Numbered from the stretch's first letter, positions 34,986-44,740 are shown. The stretch: DNA of 64,000 bases from CAIWHR01 sp963836265 (GCA_963836265.1 CAWIIO010000004.1:231783-295782); one strand, 5' to 3'. Numbers and translations: made by a program. The notes: generated by a model from the sequence alone, not told the origin.

Positions 34986-36968
34986 ATGGCCTTGGCCAGA
35001 GGAAGCTACCAAGAGGCGTCGATTCGCGTGTTGAAGGGCCTGCAGCCGGTGAAGGAGCGGCCGGGCATGTACACGCGCACGAGCGATCCCACCCACATCG
35101 TCCAGGAGGTAATCGACAACGCAGCCGACGAAGCGCTTGGTGGCTATGCAACGCGCATCGACGTCGTCGTGCACGCCGATCATTCGGTGTCGGTGGAGGA
35201 CGATGGTCGTGGCATCCCCGTCGGCCCTCATCCCGAGGAGAAAGTGGCAACGGTCGAGCTCGTGTTCACGCGCCTGCACACGGGCGGCAAGTTCGACAAG
35301 AAGGGGGACCAGGCCGCCTACGCATTCTCCGGTGGCCTGCACGGTGTCGGCGTGTCGGTGACCAACGCACTGTCGAAGCGGCTCGAAGTGGAGGTTAGGC
35401 GAGACGGCAAGGTGCACCGCATCGCCTTTGCCGGCGGGGACGTGGCGGAGAAGCTGAAGGTCGTGGGCACCTGTGGCGCCCGCACGACGGGGACCACGGT
35501 GCGCGTCTATCCCGATCCCAAATATTTTGATGCACCGACCGTGTCGCTGCCGGATCTCGCGCGCCTGCTGCGCGCCAAGGCCGTGCTGCTGCCCGGCGTC
35601 AAGGTGACGCTGCGGCTGGAGCAGGGCAAGGCGCCGAAGGCCCAAACCTGGTCGTACCCGGAAGGTCTCAGAGGCTACCTCGCCGAATTGAGCGAAGAAT
35701 TGGTGCCGATTGCGCCGATCTTCGCGGGTGAGAAGTATCTGGGTGCGCCGAAAGACGGTGACGCGTTCGCCGAAGGCGAAGGCGCAACCTGGGCGCTTGC
35801 CTGGTACGATGAAGGACACGGCGAGGGCGAGAGCTACGTTAATCTCATTCCCACGCCGGCGGGCGGCACCCATGAAGCGGGACTGCGTGCGGCGCTGTTC
35901 GACGCGGTGAAGTCGTTCGTCGACCACCACAACCTGCTGCCGCGCGGCGTGCGTTTGCAAACCGAGGACGTCTCGGCCCGCGTGCACTACGTGCTGTCGA
36001 CGCGGATCCTCGGTCCCCAGTTCCAGGGGCAGGTGAAGGAAAAACTCACCAGTCGTGACGCATTGAAGCTTGTGATCCAGGTCATCCGCGATCCGTTCGA
36101 GATGTGGTTGAACGCGAACGTGGATCATGGCAAACGAATTGCCGAGCTCGTCATCCAGCAGGCGCAGACGCGGCTCAAGTCGGCACAGAGGGTCGAGAAG
36201 AGAAAGGGCTCCGGTGTCGCGGTCTTGCCGGGCAAGCTCACCGACTGCGAGTCGGAGGATGTCGCGCGGCGCGAAGTCTTCTTGGTCGAAGGGGACTCGG
36301 CTGGCGGCTCGGCCAAGCTCGCCCGCGACAAGCAGTATCAGGCGATCCTGCCGCTGCGCGGCAAGGTGCTGAACACCTTCGAGGTCGAGCAGGACCGGCT
36401 TTTTGCGAACAGCGAGATTCACGACATCGCAGTAGCGATCGGGGTGGACCCGCACCAGGCGATCGACGACGCCGACCTTTCCGGCCTGCGCTATTCGAGG
36501 ATCATCATCATGGCCGACGCCGATGTCGACGGGAGCCACATCAAGGTCCTGTTGCTGACGCTGTTCTTTTGGCATTTCCCGAAGTTGATCGAGGGCGGCC
36601 ACATCTGCGTGGCTGCCCCGCCGCTGTATCGCATCGACGTACCACCACAGGGAAAGCGTCCGCCACGCAAGCTCTACGCTCTCGACGACGCCGAGCTCGC
36701 GGCGCTCGAAGATCGACTCGGCAAGGAAGGCGTGAAGGCCGGTTCATGGTCGGTGGGCCGATTCAAGGGTCTGGGCGAAATGAATCCCGAGCAGCTATGG
36801 GAAACGACGATGAATCCGGACACTCGCCGTGTGCTGCCGGTACGGGTTGCGCCGGAACTGGCCTCCGATGCGATGCAGGTGTTCACGAAGCTGATGGGCA
36901 AGGCCGAGGCCGCGAGCCGCCGCGAGTGGATGGAACTATCCGGCAACACTGTGGAGGTCGACATCTGA
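34986..36968 (+). CDS. parE: DNA topoisomerase IV subunit B
   Basis: A 660-aa ATPase subunit of topoisomerase IV, which decatenates daughter chromosomes with ParC. The GHKL ATPase domain has VIDNAADEALGGYA (Asn/Glu), VEDDGRGIPVG, HTGGKFDKKGDQAAYAFSGG and LHGVGVSVTNALS. The transducer region follows. The TOPRIM domain has VFLVEGDSAGGSAKLARDKQ, IIIMADADVDGSHI (Mg-binding DxD) and GRFKGLGEMNPEQLWETTM. The linker FSGGLHGVG and the Asp-rich TOPRIM are intact. Start ATG 34986 follows a GAAGGGA site. parC follows 37 bp downstream. Confidence 0.97.
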   Translation: MALARGSYQEASIRVLKGLQPVKERPGMYTRTSDPTHIVQEVIDNAADEALGGYATRIDVVVHADHSVSVEDDGRGIPVGPHPEEKVATVELVFTRLHTGGKFDKKGDQAAYAFSGGLHGVGVSVTNALSKRLEVEVRRDGKVHRIAFAGGDVAEKLKVVGTCGARTTGTTVRVYPDPKYFDAPTVSLPDLARLLRAKAVLLPGVKVTLRLEQGKAPKAQTWSYPEGLRGYLAELSEELVPIAPIFAGEKYLGAPKDGDAFAEGEGATWALAWYDEGHGEGESYVNLIPTPAGGTHEAGLRAALFDAVKSFVDHHNLLPRGVRLQTEDVSARVHYVLSTRILGPQFQGQVKEKLTSRDALKLVIQVIRDPFEMWLNANVDHGKRIAELVIQQAQTRLKSAQRVEKRKGSGVAVLPGKLTDCESEDVARREVFLVEGDSAGGSAKLARDKQYQAILPLRGKVLNTFEVEQDRLFANSEIHDIAVAIGVDPHQAIDDADLSGLRYSRIIIMADADVDGSHIKVLLLTLFFWHFPKLIEGGHICVAAPPLYRIDVPPQGKRPPRKLYALDDAELAALEDRLGKEGVKAGSWSVGRFKGLGEMNPEQLWETTMNPDTRRVLPVRVAPELASDAMQVFTKLMGKAEAASRREWMELSGNTVEVDI

Positions 36969-37005
36969 AGTCGCCGCGAAACGGAAAGACTCCAGGGATA
37001 CGTCA

Positions 37006-39432
37006 ATGCCAGGATCGCCCAGCAAGACCAAGTCAACGGGCACGCGCTCGCGGCGCGCGGCCGCTGCGGCCGACACGTCGACCGGTGAACTGTTCGCCGG
37101 CTCGGCGGCGGAACCGCAACCACCGACGCCGCCTGCGCCGCGGGGCGACGGAAGCATACCCGGCGACGACGATGCGCTGCCGCTCGCGGCCTTTGCGGAA
37201 CGCAGCTATCTCGAGTACGCGATGAGCGTCGTCATGGGGCGCGCGCTGCCCGATGTTGCCGACGGCCAGAAGCCAGTCCAGCGGCGCATCCTCTACGCGA
37301 TGCATGAACTCGGGTTGTACGCGCCCACCCGGCACGTCAAATCGGCGCGGGTGGTGGGCGACGTGCTCGGCAAATACCACCCGCACGGTGACACGGCGGC
37401 TTACGACGCGCTGGTGCGCCAGGCGCAGGACTTCAGCCTGCGCTATCCGCTGATCGACGGTCAGGGCAACTTCGGCTCGCGCGACGGGGACAATGCCGCT
37501 GCCATGCGTTACACCGAGTGTCGCCTGACGCCGATCGCCGAGCTGCTGCTCGCGGAGATCGAGCGGGATACGGTGGATTTCGCGCCGAATTACGACGGCG
37601 CGTTCGAGGAGCCGAAGCTATTGCCCGCGCGCCTGCCGATGCTGTTGCTCAACGGCAGCTCGGGCATCGGCGTCGGCATGGCGACCGACATTCCATCGCA
37701 CAACCTCGGGGAAGTCGCGCGCGCGGTGATTGCGACGATCCGCAAACCTGCGATCAGCGTGGCGCAACTGCTGGCGTTGATGCTGGGACCGGATCTTCCC
37801 GGCGGTGGGCACGTCACTTCTCCGCCCGAGGATATCCGAGCTATCTACGAGGGAGGGCGAGGCAGCCTGCGCATTCGCGCGCGCTGGATGGTCGAGGAGC
37901 TTGCGCGGGGCCAATGGCGAATCGCCATCACGGAATTGCCCTTTGGCGTGTCGGCCCGGACGGTGCTCGAGGACATCGAGCGCGCGACCAACCCGAAGCC
38001 GAAGGAGGGCAAGAAGTCGCTGAGCCAGGATCAGATCAACCTGAAGACGCTGTTGCTTTCGGCGCTCGAATCGGTACGGGATGAGTCCGACAAGAACGCG
38101 CCGGTCCGTCTCGTGTTCGAGCCGCGCTCGAGCCGGCAGGAGCCGCAGGAATTCGTGGACCTGCTGCTCGCTAACACGCGGCTGGAATCGAGCTTCCCGG
38201 TGAACCTGGTGTTGCTCGGACGCGACGGGCGCCCGCGCCAGAAGAATTTGAAGCAGGTCATCGAGGAGTGGATCGCGTTCCGCTTCGCCACGGTAACGCG
38301 CCGGACGCAACACCGCCTTGGCGAAGTCAACCGGCGCGTCCACATCCTTGAAGGGCGGCAGATCGCGCTGCTCGCGATCGACAAGGTGGTTCGCATCATC
38401 CGCAAGGCGGAGGACCCGAAGACGGACTTGATGGCGGCGTTCGGACTCAGCGAGATCCAGGCCGACGATATCCTCGAGATCCGACTGCGCCAGCTGGCTC
38501 GTCTCGAGGGAATCAAGATCGACGGCGAGCTCAAGTCGCTCAAGGCCGAGCGCAAATCGCTGAAGCACGTGCTGGACAACGACGACGCGTTGTCCGATCT
38601 TGTCATCGCGGAGATCGAGGCAGCGGCCGCGCGGTTCGCCGACCCGCGCCGGACCCTGATCGAAGCCGTGGCGCCAGCGCTCGTCAGCCGCACCGTTCCC
38701 GACGAACCGTTGACGATAACGCTGTCGCGGCACGGCTGGATCCGGTCGCGCCAGGGTCACCAGCTCGATGCCATGCAGTTTTCCTACAAGCTAGGCGACG
38801 GCGCACTTGCCGTCCTGGAAACGCGAAGCGTCAATCCGATCGTGGTGCTGGACAGCCAAGGAAGGGCGTACACGATCCGCGCCGCGGATGTTCCCGGAGG
38901 CCGTGGCGACGGGGTGCCGATCACGACGTTGATCGAACTGCAGGCGGGCGCCAAGGTGGCGCAGGCCATTGCGGGGGTGCCCGAGCAGAAATATCTGGTG
39001 GCCGGCAGCGGCGGCTACGGCTTCATCACGTCCGTCGGAGACATGGTCTCCCGCGTGAAGGCGGGCAAGGCTTTCATGGCCCTCGAACCGGACGAGGAGC
39101 CTGTGACGCCGGTGCCCCTGACGGCGGGCCTCGACCATGTTGCCGCACTGTCGTCGAACGGGAAGCTGCTGGTATTCGCGTCAGACGAAATGCGCGCCGT
39201 GCCGAGGGGGCGCGGGGTAATTATCATGGGCCTCGACCGTGGCGAAAGACTGGTGGCGGTGGCGCTCGTCACCGGCCGCAAGGTTGCCCTGCGCGGCACC
39301 AATCGGCTCGGCCGACAGGTTGACGTCGTGATCGAAGGCGACGAATTGGCCAAACACATCTTGCGCCGAGCCAGGAAAGGCTGCCGGGTCGCTTCTAAGG
39401 TCAAGCCCATCGGCTTCGGGCGCGAGTCGTGA
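37006..39432 (+). CDS. parC: DNA topoisomerase IV subunit A
   Basis: An 808-aa cleavage-rejoining subunit. It has an N-terminal Ala/Pro/Ser-rich extension of about 55 residues not present in E. coli ParC, then the breakage-reunion domain: YLEYAMSVVMGRALPDVADG, DGQKPVQRRILYAMHELGLY, HPHGDTAAYDALVRQAQDFS and AAMRYTECRLTPIAE with the catalytic Tyr. The quinolone-resistance positions equivalent to E. coli Ser80 and Glu84 are Thr and Asp, a natural variant in many proteobacteria. The C-terminal part forms the beta-pinwheel (repeats such as VLDSQGRAYTIRAADVPGG, LRGTNRLGRQVDVV). Coupled with parE. Confidence 0.97.
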   Translation: MPGSPSKTKSTGTRSRRAAAAADTSTGELFAGSAAEPQPPTPPAPRGDGSIPGDDDALPLAAFAERSYLEYAMSVVMGRALPDVADGQKPVQRRILYAMHELGLYAPTRHVKSARVVGDVLGKYHPHGDTAAYDALVRQAQDFSLRYPLIDGQGNFGSRDGDNAAAMRYTECRLTPIAELLLAEIERDTVDFAPNYDGAFEEPKLLPARLPMLLLNGSSGIGVGMATDIPSHNLGEVARAVIATIRKPAISVAQLLALMLGPDLPGGGHVTSPPEDIRAIYEGGRGSLRIRARWMVEELARGQWRIAITELPFGVSARTVLEDIERATNPKPKEGKKSLSQDQINLKTLLLSALESVRDESDKNAPVRLVFEPRSSRQEPQEFVDLLLANTRLESSFPVNLVLLGRDGRPRQKNLKQVIEEWIAFRFATVTRRTQHRLGEVNRRVHILEGRQIALLAIDKVVRIIRKAEDPKTDLMAAFGLSEIQADDILEIRLRQLARLEGIKIDGELKSLKAERKSLKHVLDNDDALSDLVIAEIEAAAARFADPRRTLIEAVAPALVSRTVPDEPLTITLSRHGWIRSRQGHQLDAMQFSYKLGDGALAVLETRSVNPIVVLDSQGRAYTIRAADVPGGRGDGVPITTLIELQAGAKVAQAIAGVPEQKYLVAGSGGYGFITSVGDMVSRVKAGKAFMALEPDEEPVTPVPLTAGLDHVAALSSNGKLLVFASDEMRAVPRGRGVIIMGLDRGERLVAVALVTGRKVALRGTNRLGRQVDVVIEGDELAKHILRRARKGCRVASKVKPIGFGRES

Positions 39433-39544
39433 CCGGAATGGGGAGGACGGTCGAGCTAGTGCGTCCTGTCGCACCGGGGATCGCAGCTTCTGCGTCGATC
39501 TGGAACGGCTGCGCTGCGTCTGCGACCAATGGGGAGGGAGCGAT

Positions 39545-39745
39545 ATGGAACCGTGCAACGAATGTCGCGCACTGATCGATGGTGCGTCGATGATCTACGA
39601 GCATCCGGGACTGCGCGGCTACGGAACGTCGAAGGTGTTTGCCGACTTTACCAGCGACACCTACGAGTGCGACCTCTGCCATACGAAGTTCCACCGCCAC
39701 GAGGCGAAGCCGAGCCGCAAGGTCACATGGACAGTGATCGAGTAG
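39545..39745 (+). CDS. Small Cys-knuckle protein, copy 1 (66 aa)
   Basis: MEPCNECRALIDGASMIYEH... with two knuckles, CNEC near the start and CDLC followed by HTKFHRHE, consistent with a treble-clef or zinc-ribbon fold. The closing VTWTVIE is shared with the next gene. Function unknown. It begins 112 bp after parC. Confidence 0.7.
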   Translation: MEPCNECRALIDGASMIYEHPGLRGYGTSKVFADFTSDTYECDLCHTKFHRHEAKPSRKVTWTVIE

Positions 39746-39784
39746 CGAGTGCGGATCGGTCTACGCTCGTTTCAGGGGATCGAC

Positions 39785-39997
39785 GTGAACGATTGGAAAC
39801 GCTGCGACGAGTGTCGCGCACTGATCGACGCACCATCCACGGTTAAGCCGCACCCGCGATTGCACCGCTACGGCTCGTGGAAGGTCTTTGCGGACTTCAG
39901 CAGCGAGACCTACCAATGCGAAAAGTGCGCCACCAAGTTCCACCGTTACGAAACGAAAATTCCTGACTGGATCGTGACATGGACAGTGATCGAGTAG
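39785..39997 (+). CDS. Small Cys-knuckle protein, copy 2 (70 aa)
   Basis: Tandem paralogue of the preceding gene. Start chosen at GTG 39785 (VNDWKRCDECRALID), which aligns with the neighbour; an ATG at 39749 would add an unrelated leader. Both knuckles are kept (CDEC and CEKC), as are FHRYE and the C-terminal VTWTVIE. Clear local duplication. Function unknown. Confidence 0.65.
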   Translation: MNDWKRCDECRALIDAPSTVKPHPRLHRYGSWKVFADFSSETYQCEKCATKFHRYETKIPDWIVTWTVIE

Positions 39998-40257
39998 CCT
40001 CTCACAGCGCGCAGCAACTGTGATGAATGACGCTGTATTTGAAGTGTGCTGAACCTATAGCTATCAAGCGACCGTCCGTCGAGGTGCTGAAAGGCGACAG
40101 ACCAACAATCCGCCGGTTGCCCTTGCTTCCCATCCTGCGTTTCGCGGCGGAGCGACGGGGTAAAATTGACGCCGCCATCCCCGGCCACGCATCTTATCAA
40201 TGCGTCGGTGACGCATTGCGTCGACGGTGACCAGAATTTTCTTGTGAGAGGTGTTGC

Positions 40258-40605
40258 ATGAGCAAGCATCCCGTGCGACGCGCCGAACGGGCGCTCCCCA
40301 AGGTTGAGAAAAATGCGGTCGAAGTCATCGAGCCGGCCGCCAGGGCCAACCGGTTTGTGAGCTTCCGCCATTCGTACACGGAGATTTCGGCGTTCGGTGG
40401 CAAGGCCCGGTTGACGTCCCGCAATACGCGCCTGGAGGATGGCAAGCTCACGTCGGAGGCCTTCGAGGGCGAACTGGATCGCAGCGCCTACGAGCGGATG
40501 GTGAGCGAGGCGCAACACTATTTCGTTGGCCAGACGGCGCTCTTGATGAAGTCGCTGTCGTGGTTGCTGCCGTTTTCCGGGAAACATCGTCCCGACCGCG
40601 ACTGA
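40258..40605 (+). CDS. Conserved-looking hypothetical protein (115 aa)
   Basis: MSKHPVRRAERALPKVEKNA... has GTGAGAGGTGTTGC upstream as a usable ribosome-binding site. It contains FVSFRHSYTEISAFGGKARL and LEDGKLTSEAFEGELDR, then a hydrophobic C-terminal stretch (TALLMKSLSWLLPF). I do not recognise the family. Composition and frame are consistent with a real gene. Confidence 0.55.
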   Translation: MSKHPVRRAERALPKVEKNAVEVIEPAARANRFVSFRHSYTEISAFGGKARLTSRNTRLEDGKLTSEAFEGELDRSAYERMVSEAQHYFVGQTALLMKSLSWLLPFSGKHRPDRD

Positions 40606-40725
40606 TCAATACCAAGCTGCGTTGCCGCCTCTATTCATTGTGACCCTGGATAGGGCAATGCTTCGAGAGGCCTGGCGTGCGCATCTGGTCGCGGGTTCCA
40701 AGGGGCAGACGCTAGGAAGATTGCG

Positions 40726-41388
40726 ATGAACGATAGGCTCATAAAGACGATCGGACTCATCGGTGCCGGGCACATAGGAAGCCAGATCGCCCGGCTCGCG
40801 GTGAGAAACAACTACGAAGTCGTGATCAGCAATTCGCGCGGGCCGGGGGCGTTGTCAGCGCTGGTCGCGGAGCTCGGACCGAAAGCGCGGGCGGCGACAC
40901 CCGCCGACGCGGCGAAGGCCGGAGACATCGTCGTGGTCACGGTGCCGCTGAAGAACTACCGGGCCGTTCCGGTCGAGCCGCTGGCGGGCAAGATCGTGAT
41001 TGACACGAACAACTACTACCCCGAACGTGACGGCCATATCGCCGAGCTCGACAATGAGTCGACCACGACCTCCGAGCTCCTGCAGGCGCACCTGCCGACC
41101 TCGAAGGTCGTCAAGGCTTTCAACCATATCTATGCCGCTGCGCTCACCACCGACGGGCAGCCGGCCGGCACGACGAATCGGCGCGCGCTGGTCATCGCCG
41201 GTGACGACCAGGAGGCCAAGGCCACGGTTACCCGTCTGCTCGACGAGTTCGGCTTCGACACGGTGGACGCGGGGCCGCTGAAGGAAGGATGGCGCATCCA
41301 GCGCGACACGCCCGGCTACGGTCCGCGCCGCACCGCGGAGGCGTTGCGTAGAGACCTCGCGGCGGCGAAGCGGTACGCGGACCGCTAA
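40726..41388 (+). CDS. NADP-binding oxidoreductase, F420-dependent reductase-like
   Basis: A 220-aa protein with an N-terminal Rossmann fold, TIGLIGAGHIGSQIARLAVR (GxGxxG), followed by NSRGPGALSALVAELG and VVTVPLKNYRAVPVEPLAGK. Its middle has KVVKAFNHIYAAAL and the C-terminal half GDDQEAKATVTRLLDEFGFD. This is the pattern of the NADPH-dependent F420 reductase / NADP oxidoreductase (coenzyme F420-dependent) family, widespread in bacteria that do not make F420, where the substrate is unknown. ATG 40726 follows AGGAAG. Confidence 0.85.
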   Translation: MNDRLIKTIGLIGAGHIGSQIARLAVRNNYEVVISNSRGPGALSALVAELGPKARAATPADAAKAGDIVVVTVPLKNYRAVPVEPLAGKIVIDTNNYYPERDGHIAELDNESTTTSELLQAHLPTSKVVKAFNHIYAAALTTDGQPAGTTNRRALVIAGDDQEAKATVTRLLDEFGFDTVDAGPLKEGWRIQRDTPGYGPRRTAEALRRDLAAAKRYADR

Positions 41389-41765
41389 GCCACGTTCCGG
41401 CGCAAGAATTCAGAGGCCACTGTCGAGTGAGAATCGAGGGCGGCGGGCGGCAGCAAGCCCAACGCGATCGAGGACACCGCGCCAACCTTCCTTGGCCGGT
41501 CGCGCGTCGGCGGGTGACTGGGCGGGTTTTCGTCCGCTGAGCCGGGTCCCGTTTCGTGCGCTTGTCACCCAAACCGGTCTCGCGCCGTAATCCCCTATTG
41601 GCGCTCGAGATCGCGATATTGACCGTGCTTTGCGGCGCATCGCCTTGCTTCCGCGCTGCCGAGAACCGGGCGCAAACTCCGCGCCGAGCGGCGCGCTCGC
41701 CATAAGATGTCGCCGCCAAGCCGGCACGACGGCAATCGTTCTGGTCCTCCGAGGAGGAGTTCGAG
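41389..41765. other. Intergenic upstream of adenosine-specific kinase gene
   Basis: About 380 bp. No gene seen. GAGGAGGAG at the right edge is the ribosome-binding site of the next gene. Confidence 0.4.
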
Positions 41766-42251
41766 ATGCAACTCGTCACGATAGCGATCGACAAGCCTGA
41801 AGCGACCAACTTCATCCTCGGTCAGACGCACTTCATCAAGTCCGTCGAGGACCTCCACGAAGCGCTGGTGGCGTGCGTTCCAGGCATCAAGTTCGGCTTG
41901 GCCTTCTGCGAAGCCTCGGGCAAGTGCCTGGTGCGATGGTCGGGCACCGACCCGGCGATGGTGGAGCTCGCGCAAAAGAACGCGAAGAGCCTTGCTGCCG
42001 GGCATTGCTTCATCATTTTTCTCGGCGACGGTTTCTATCCGGTGAACGTGCTCAACACCATCAAGATGGTTTCGGAGGTGTGCCGCGTCTTCTGCGCCAC
42101 CGCCAACCCGACCGAAGTGATCCTCGCCGAGACGGAGCAGGGGCGCGGCATCTTGGGCGTGGTGGACGGCTATCCTCCCAAGGGCATCGAAGGCGACGAC
42201 GACATCGCGTGGCGGAAGAACTTGCTGCGTCAAATCGGCTACAAGCTTTGA
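41766..42251 (+). CDS. Adenosine-specific kinase family protein
   Basis: A 161-aa single-domain protein beginning MQLVTIAIDKPEATNFILGQ, with THFIKSVEDLHEALV, GIKFGLAFCEASGKCLVRWS, CFIIFLGDGFYPVNVLNTIK and ETEQGRGILGVVDGYPPKGI. These blocks and the length match the adenosine-specific kinase / adenosine-binding family (PF04008 type), which is small, compact and found in archaea and bacteria. Enzymatic activity of bacterial members is poorly established. A strong ribosome-binding site (GGAGGAG) precedes ATG 41766. Confidence 0.9.
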   Translation: MQLVTIAIDKPEATNFILGQTHFIKSVEDLHEALVACVPGIKFGLAFCEASGKCLVRWSGTDPAMVELAQKNAKSLAAGHCFIIFLGDGFYPVNVLNTIKMVSEVCRVFCATANPTEVILAETEQGRGILGVVDGYPPKGIEGDDDIAWRKNLLRQIGYKL

Positions 42252-42564
42252 TGGACGTCGGCCACTGGTTCAGACGGCGAGGATGAGCGTGCACCCACCT
42301 ATGAGAAGGACGTTGTCGACAAGCTCGTTGCTGAGGAGCGGGCGTTCCTGATGGTGTATTCCGGTTACATAGGTAACGGTTTATACCGGCGGTGCTCCTC
42401 AATCCACGAGGCGCGCCCGGCGCCGCGCACATGACGCGACAACATTCCGCCGGTGCGCGTCAAGATAACTGTTACCCTTGTCTCAGGAGGGCACATAATC
42501 GATGCGCCTAAACGCCGGCGCAGGTCACCCATCAAACAGGGGGCAATCGGCTCGCTCTCTGCCA
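42252..42564. other. Intergenic, convergent genes
   Basis: About 310 bp between converging genes. No terminator hairpin with a T-run found. Confidence 0.4.
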
Positions 42565-42864
42565 TCACGCGAACCGCACTAGCCAGCTCTGCGCGAAGTC
42601 TTGTTCACCAACTCGCTCCAAGCCAGAGAGAGTGAAGGCGAGCGGACTCATCGCGATTAGCGCAGGATCGTAAAGCGTGGCCAGTGCCTCACGCTCCCGG
42701 GGGCGCAAAACGTTGACGAGCCTCGCCATGCGCACGTAACGGCGTAGCGTCTCGTCGCTCACTTCCTCGATGCGCAGGTCGCCAACAAGCGGGGCGCGGT
42801 TGGCAATCTCGTACCGGTCAAGGGGCGGGCCCCGATGGCGCATGAGTATGACGGCGAAGCGCAT
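42565..42864 (-). CDS. Hypothetical protein (99 aa)
   Basis: MRFAVILMRHRGPPLDRYEI..., then VGDLRIEEVSDETLRRYVRM and LRPREREALATLYDPALIAM. Start chosen at ATG 42864; a longer frame extends upstream but has the composition of out-of-frame GC-rich DNA. A 7-bp inverted repeat sits directly upstream. The family is not recognised. Confidence 0.5.
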   Translation of the reverse strand: MRFAVILMRHRGPPLDRYEIANRAPLVGDLRIEEVSDETLRRYVRMARLVNVLRPREREALATLYDPALIAMSPLAFTLSGLERVGEQDFAQSWLVRFA

Positions 42865-42870
42865 TGCGTA

Positions 42871-42890
42871 TACCGTACAAATATACGGTA
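42871..42890 (-). promoter_or_regulatory. Operator-like inverted repeat
   Basis: TACCGTA-CAAATA-TACGGTA, a perfect 7-bp inverted repeat with 6-bp spacer, ends 7 bp before the start of the 99-aa gene. Its AT-rich character stands out in this GC-rich region, and it could overlap a -10 box. Confidence 0.4.
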
Positions 42891-43216
42891 GTGTAGCGCC
42901 AACGCCGGCTAAGTCCCGCACAGTCATTTCAGCGTCAGAACTGGGCGAACGACCAGGACTGAGTGGGCACGGTGCGTGGTCCGCTCGCCGCAGGCGCTCG
43001 GGATCGTTCGCCCATCGCGGCGGGCGATGGGGGCCCGATCGTTCTCCGGCGGCGACCGGCAACCGTTCAAGCGTTCGGTTGCGAGTCGGCTCGGCACGCA
43101 ATCGAGCGGGGCGGGCCGTCGGGTCCACCTCGCGATCCTGACGTTGCGGCTGCCTGGCACCGGGCGGCGCGGGTCCCGACCCGGTGGGATCCCCCTTGAG
43201 GTCCCGCGCCCGACGG
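42891..43216. other. Intergenic between M16 peptidase and 99-aa gene
   Basis: About 330 bp without a supported gene or terminator. Confidence 0.4.
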
Positions 43217-44512
43217 TTAGGCGCGAGACCCGGCGACAAGGTTGGCCACGCGTTCGGCCTCGCCTTGCGCGATCCTGCCGGCGATCCCTACCGCCGCGCC
43301 TGCATTAAGCATTAGTCGGAATACCTCGCGCACCTGCGTGGCGCTGACCGCGGCGATGCTCGCGAGGAGCTCATCGCGCGAGCGCACGCGAGCGAGCGCA
43401 AAGAGGTCGAGCGCCGCGAGCTCGAGCCGCTGCGCGGGCGCTTCCCGCTCGCCGAGGACGCGAACCGCGACCTGGTTGCGCGCGCGCTCGAGGCCGACGG
43501 GATCGGTCGTCTCGGCGTGCTCGCGCAGCAAGCGGGCGACCTCGCTCACGTAATCGTGGAGGTGTTCGGGTGTGGTCGACGCCTCGATCACGAACTGACC
43601 GTACGCGTCCTTCACGTCGGTCCAGCAATCGGCGTGGTAGACGAGAGCGCGTCGCTCGCGCACGCGATCCAGCAGCGGCGAGCTCATGCCCTCGCCGAGA
43701 AGGGCTGCGGCGACGACGTAGGCCACGTGCCCGTCCGGTAGCGGGGGGACCGGGAAGCCGACGACCACATGCACCTGGTTCGACCCCGGCAGCCGGCGCG
43801 AACGGATGCCTCCGACAAAATCGGGCGGGGCGATCACATTTTCGCCGCCGCGGGGCATGTCGCCGAACACCGCCCGCGCCGCGGCGAGGATCTGGTCGGG
43901 CTCGACATCGCCGGCAACGCCGACGACGACGTTGGCCCCGGTGTACTGCTGCTGCGCCCACGCGACGAGGTCGTCGCGCGTGAAGCGGCGGATGTTCGCG
44001 CGGCTGCCGATCACTGGTCGGGCTGCCCGATGCGCGCCGTAGCAGGCGTTATCGAACAACTTGAACGCCGCCGCCATTCCGTCGTCTTCGTCCTCCGCGT
44101 ACTCGTGGAGGAGGACGTCACGCTCGCACTCAAGCTCGGCTTCGGGAAAGGTGCTCTCGCGCACGATGTCGCCGAGCATGCCGACGAAGGCCGCCGCGTC
44201 GTGCGCGAGACCGTGCACGTGGAACGCGGTGTGATCCTTGTCGGTGTGGGCGTTGACCGCGGCGCCCAGCCGCTCGGCATCGAGGTTGATCCGCTGGCAG
44301 TCCCGCGTACGCGTGCCCTTGAAAGCCATGTGCTCGATGACATGACTGATGCCATTGAGGCGCGCGCTTTCGTGCTGGCTGCCGCTGCGCACAAAGACGC
44401 TCACCTCGGCCGTCGCCAAGTGCGGCAGGCAAACGACGACGACGCGCACGCCGTTGTCGAACGTCGTGATCACGGTGTCGGCATCGTCCGCGTGGGCGCC
44501 GAAGGACGGCAT
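43217..44512 (-). CDS. M16-family zinc peptidase
   Basis: Start chosen at ATG 44512 (MPSFGAHADDADTVITTFDN); an earlier ATG at 44584 adds 24 residues. About 431 aa, the length of a two-domain M16B peptidase. The inverted zinc motif HxxEH is HVIEH (residues 57-61), and the downstream Glu ligand falls in LECERDVLLHEYAEDED. The second domain has NQVHVVVGFPVPPLPDGHVA and MSSPLLDRVRERRALVYHAD, typical of processing-peptidase-like proteins. No signal peptide, so probably cytoplasmic. It degrades or processes small peptides by family analogy; the substrate is unknown. Confidence 0.92.
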   Translation of the reverse strand: MPSFGAHADDADTVITTFDNGVRVVVVCLPHLATAEVSVFVRSGSQHESARLNGISHVIEHMAFKGTRTRDCQRINLDAERLGAAVNAHTDKDHTAFHVHGLAHDAAAFVGMLGDIVRESTFPEAELECERDVLLHEYAEDEDDGMAAAFKLFDNACYGAHRAARPVIGSRANIRRFTRDDLVAWAQQQYTGANVVVGVAGDVEPDQILAAARAVFGDMPRGGENVIAPPDFVGGIRSRRLPGSNQVHVVVGFPVPPLPDGHVAYVVAAALLGEGMSSPLLDRVRERRALVYHADCWTDVKDAYGQFVIEASTTPEHLHDYVSEVARLLREHAETTDPVGLERARNQVAVRVLGEREAPAQRLELAALDLFALARVRSRDELLASIAAVSATQVREVFRLMLNAGAAVGIAGRIAQGEAERVANLVAGSRA

Positions 44513-44740
44513 GCAGAAATTCAGTGAATGGACGACGTCGCGACCGCGGCGAACCGCGCTTAAGGCCTCAACCGGGTCGCACATCCTACTACGGCGCGGT
44601 CCCGGCGGTCAGGGCTGCGACCCCGCCGAATACGCATTCTGACGCGAATTCGGTCGTCGAATTACGACGTCCGCTTACACTGGACGCGGACATAGGCCGG
44701 AGAAGGCGTTATTGTTCCAACCCTCGATGGGTCGATATCC

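Noticed and set aside
42865..43239. Longer N-terminus for the 99-aa protein
   Set aside because: The added residues have the Arg/Pro-rich composition of non-coding GC-rich DNA and would run into the M16 peptidase gene.
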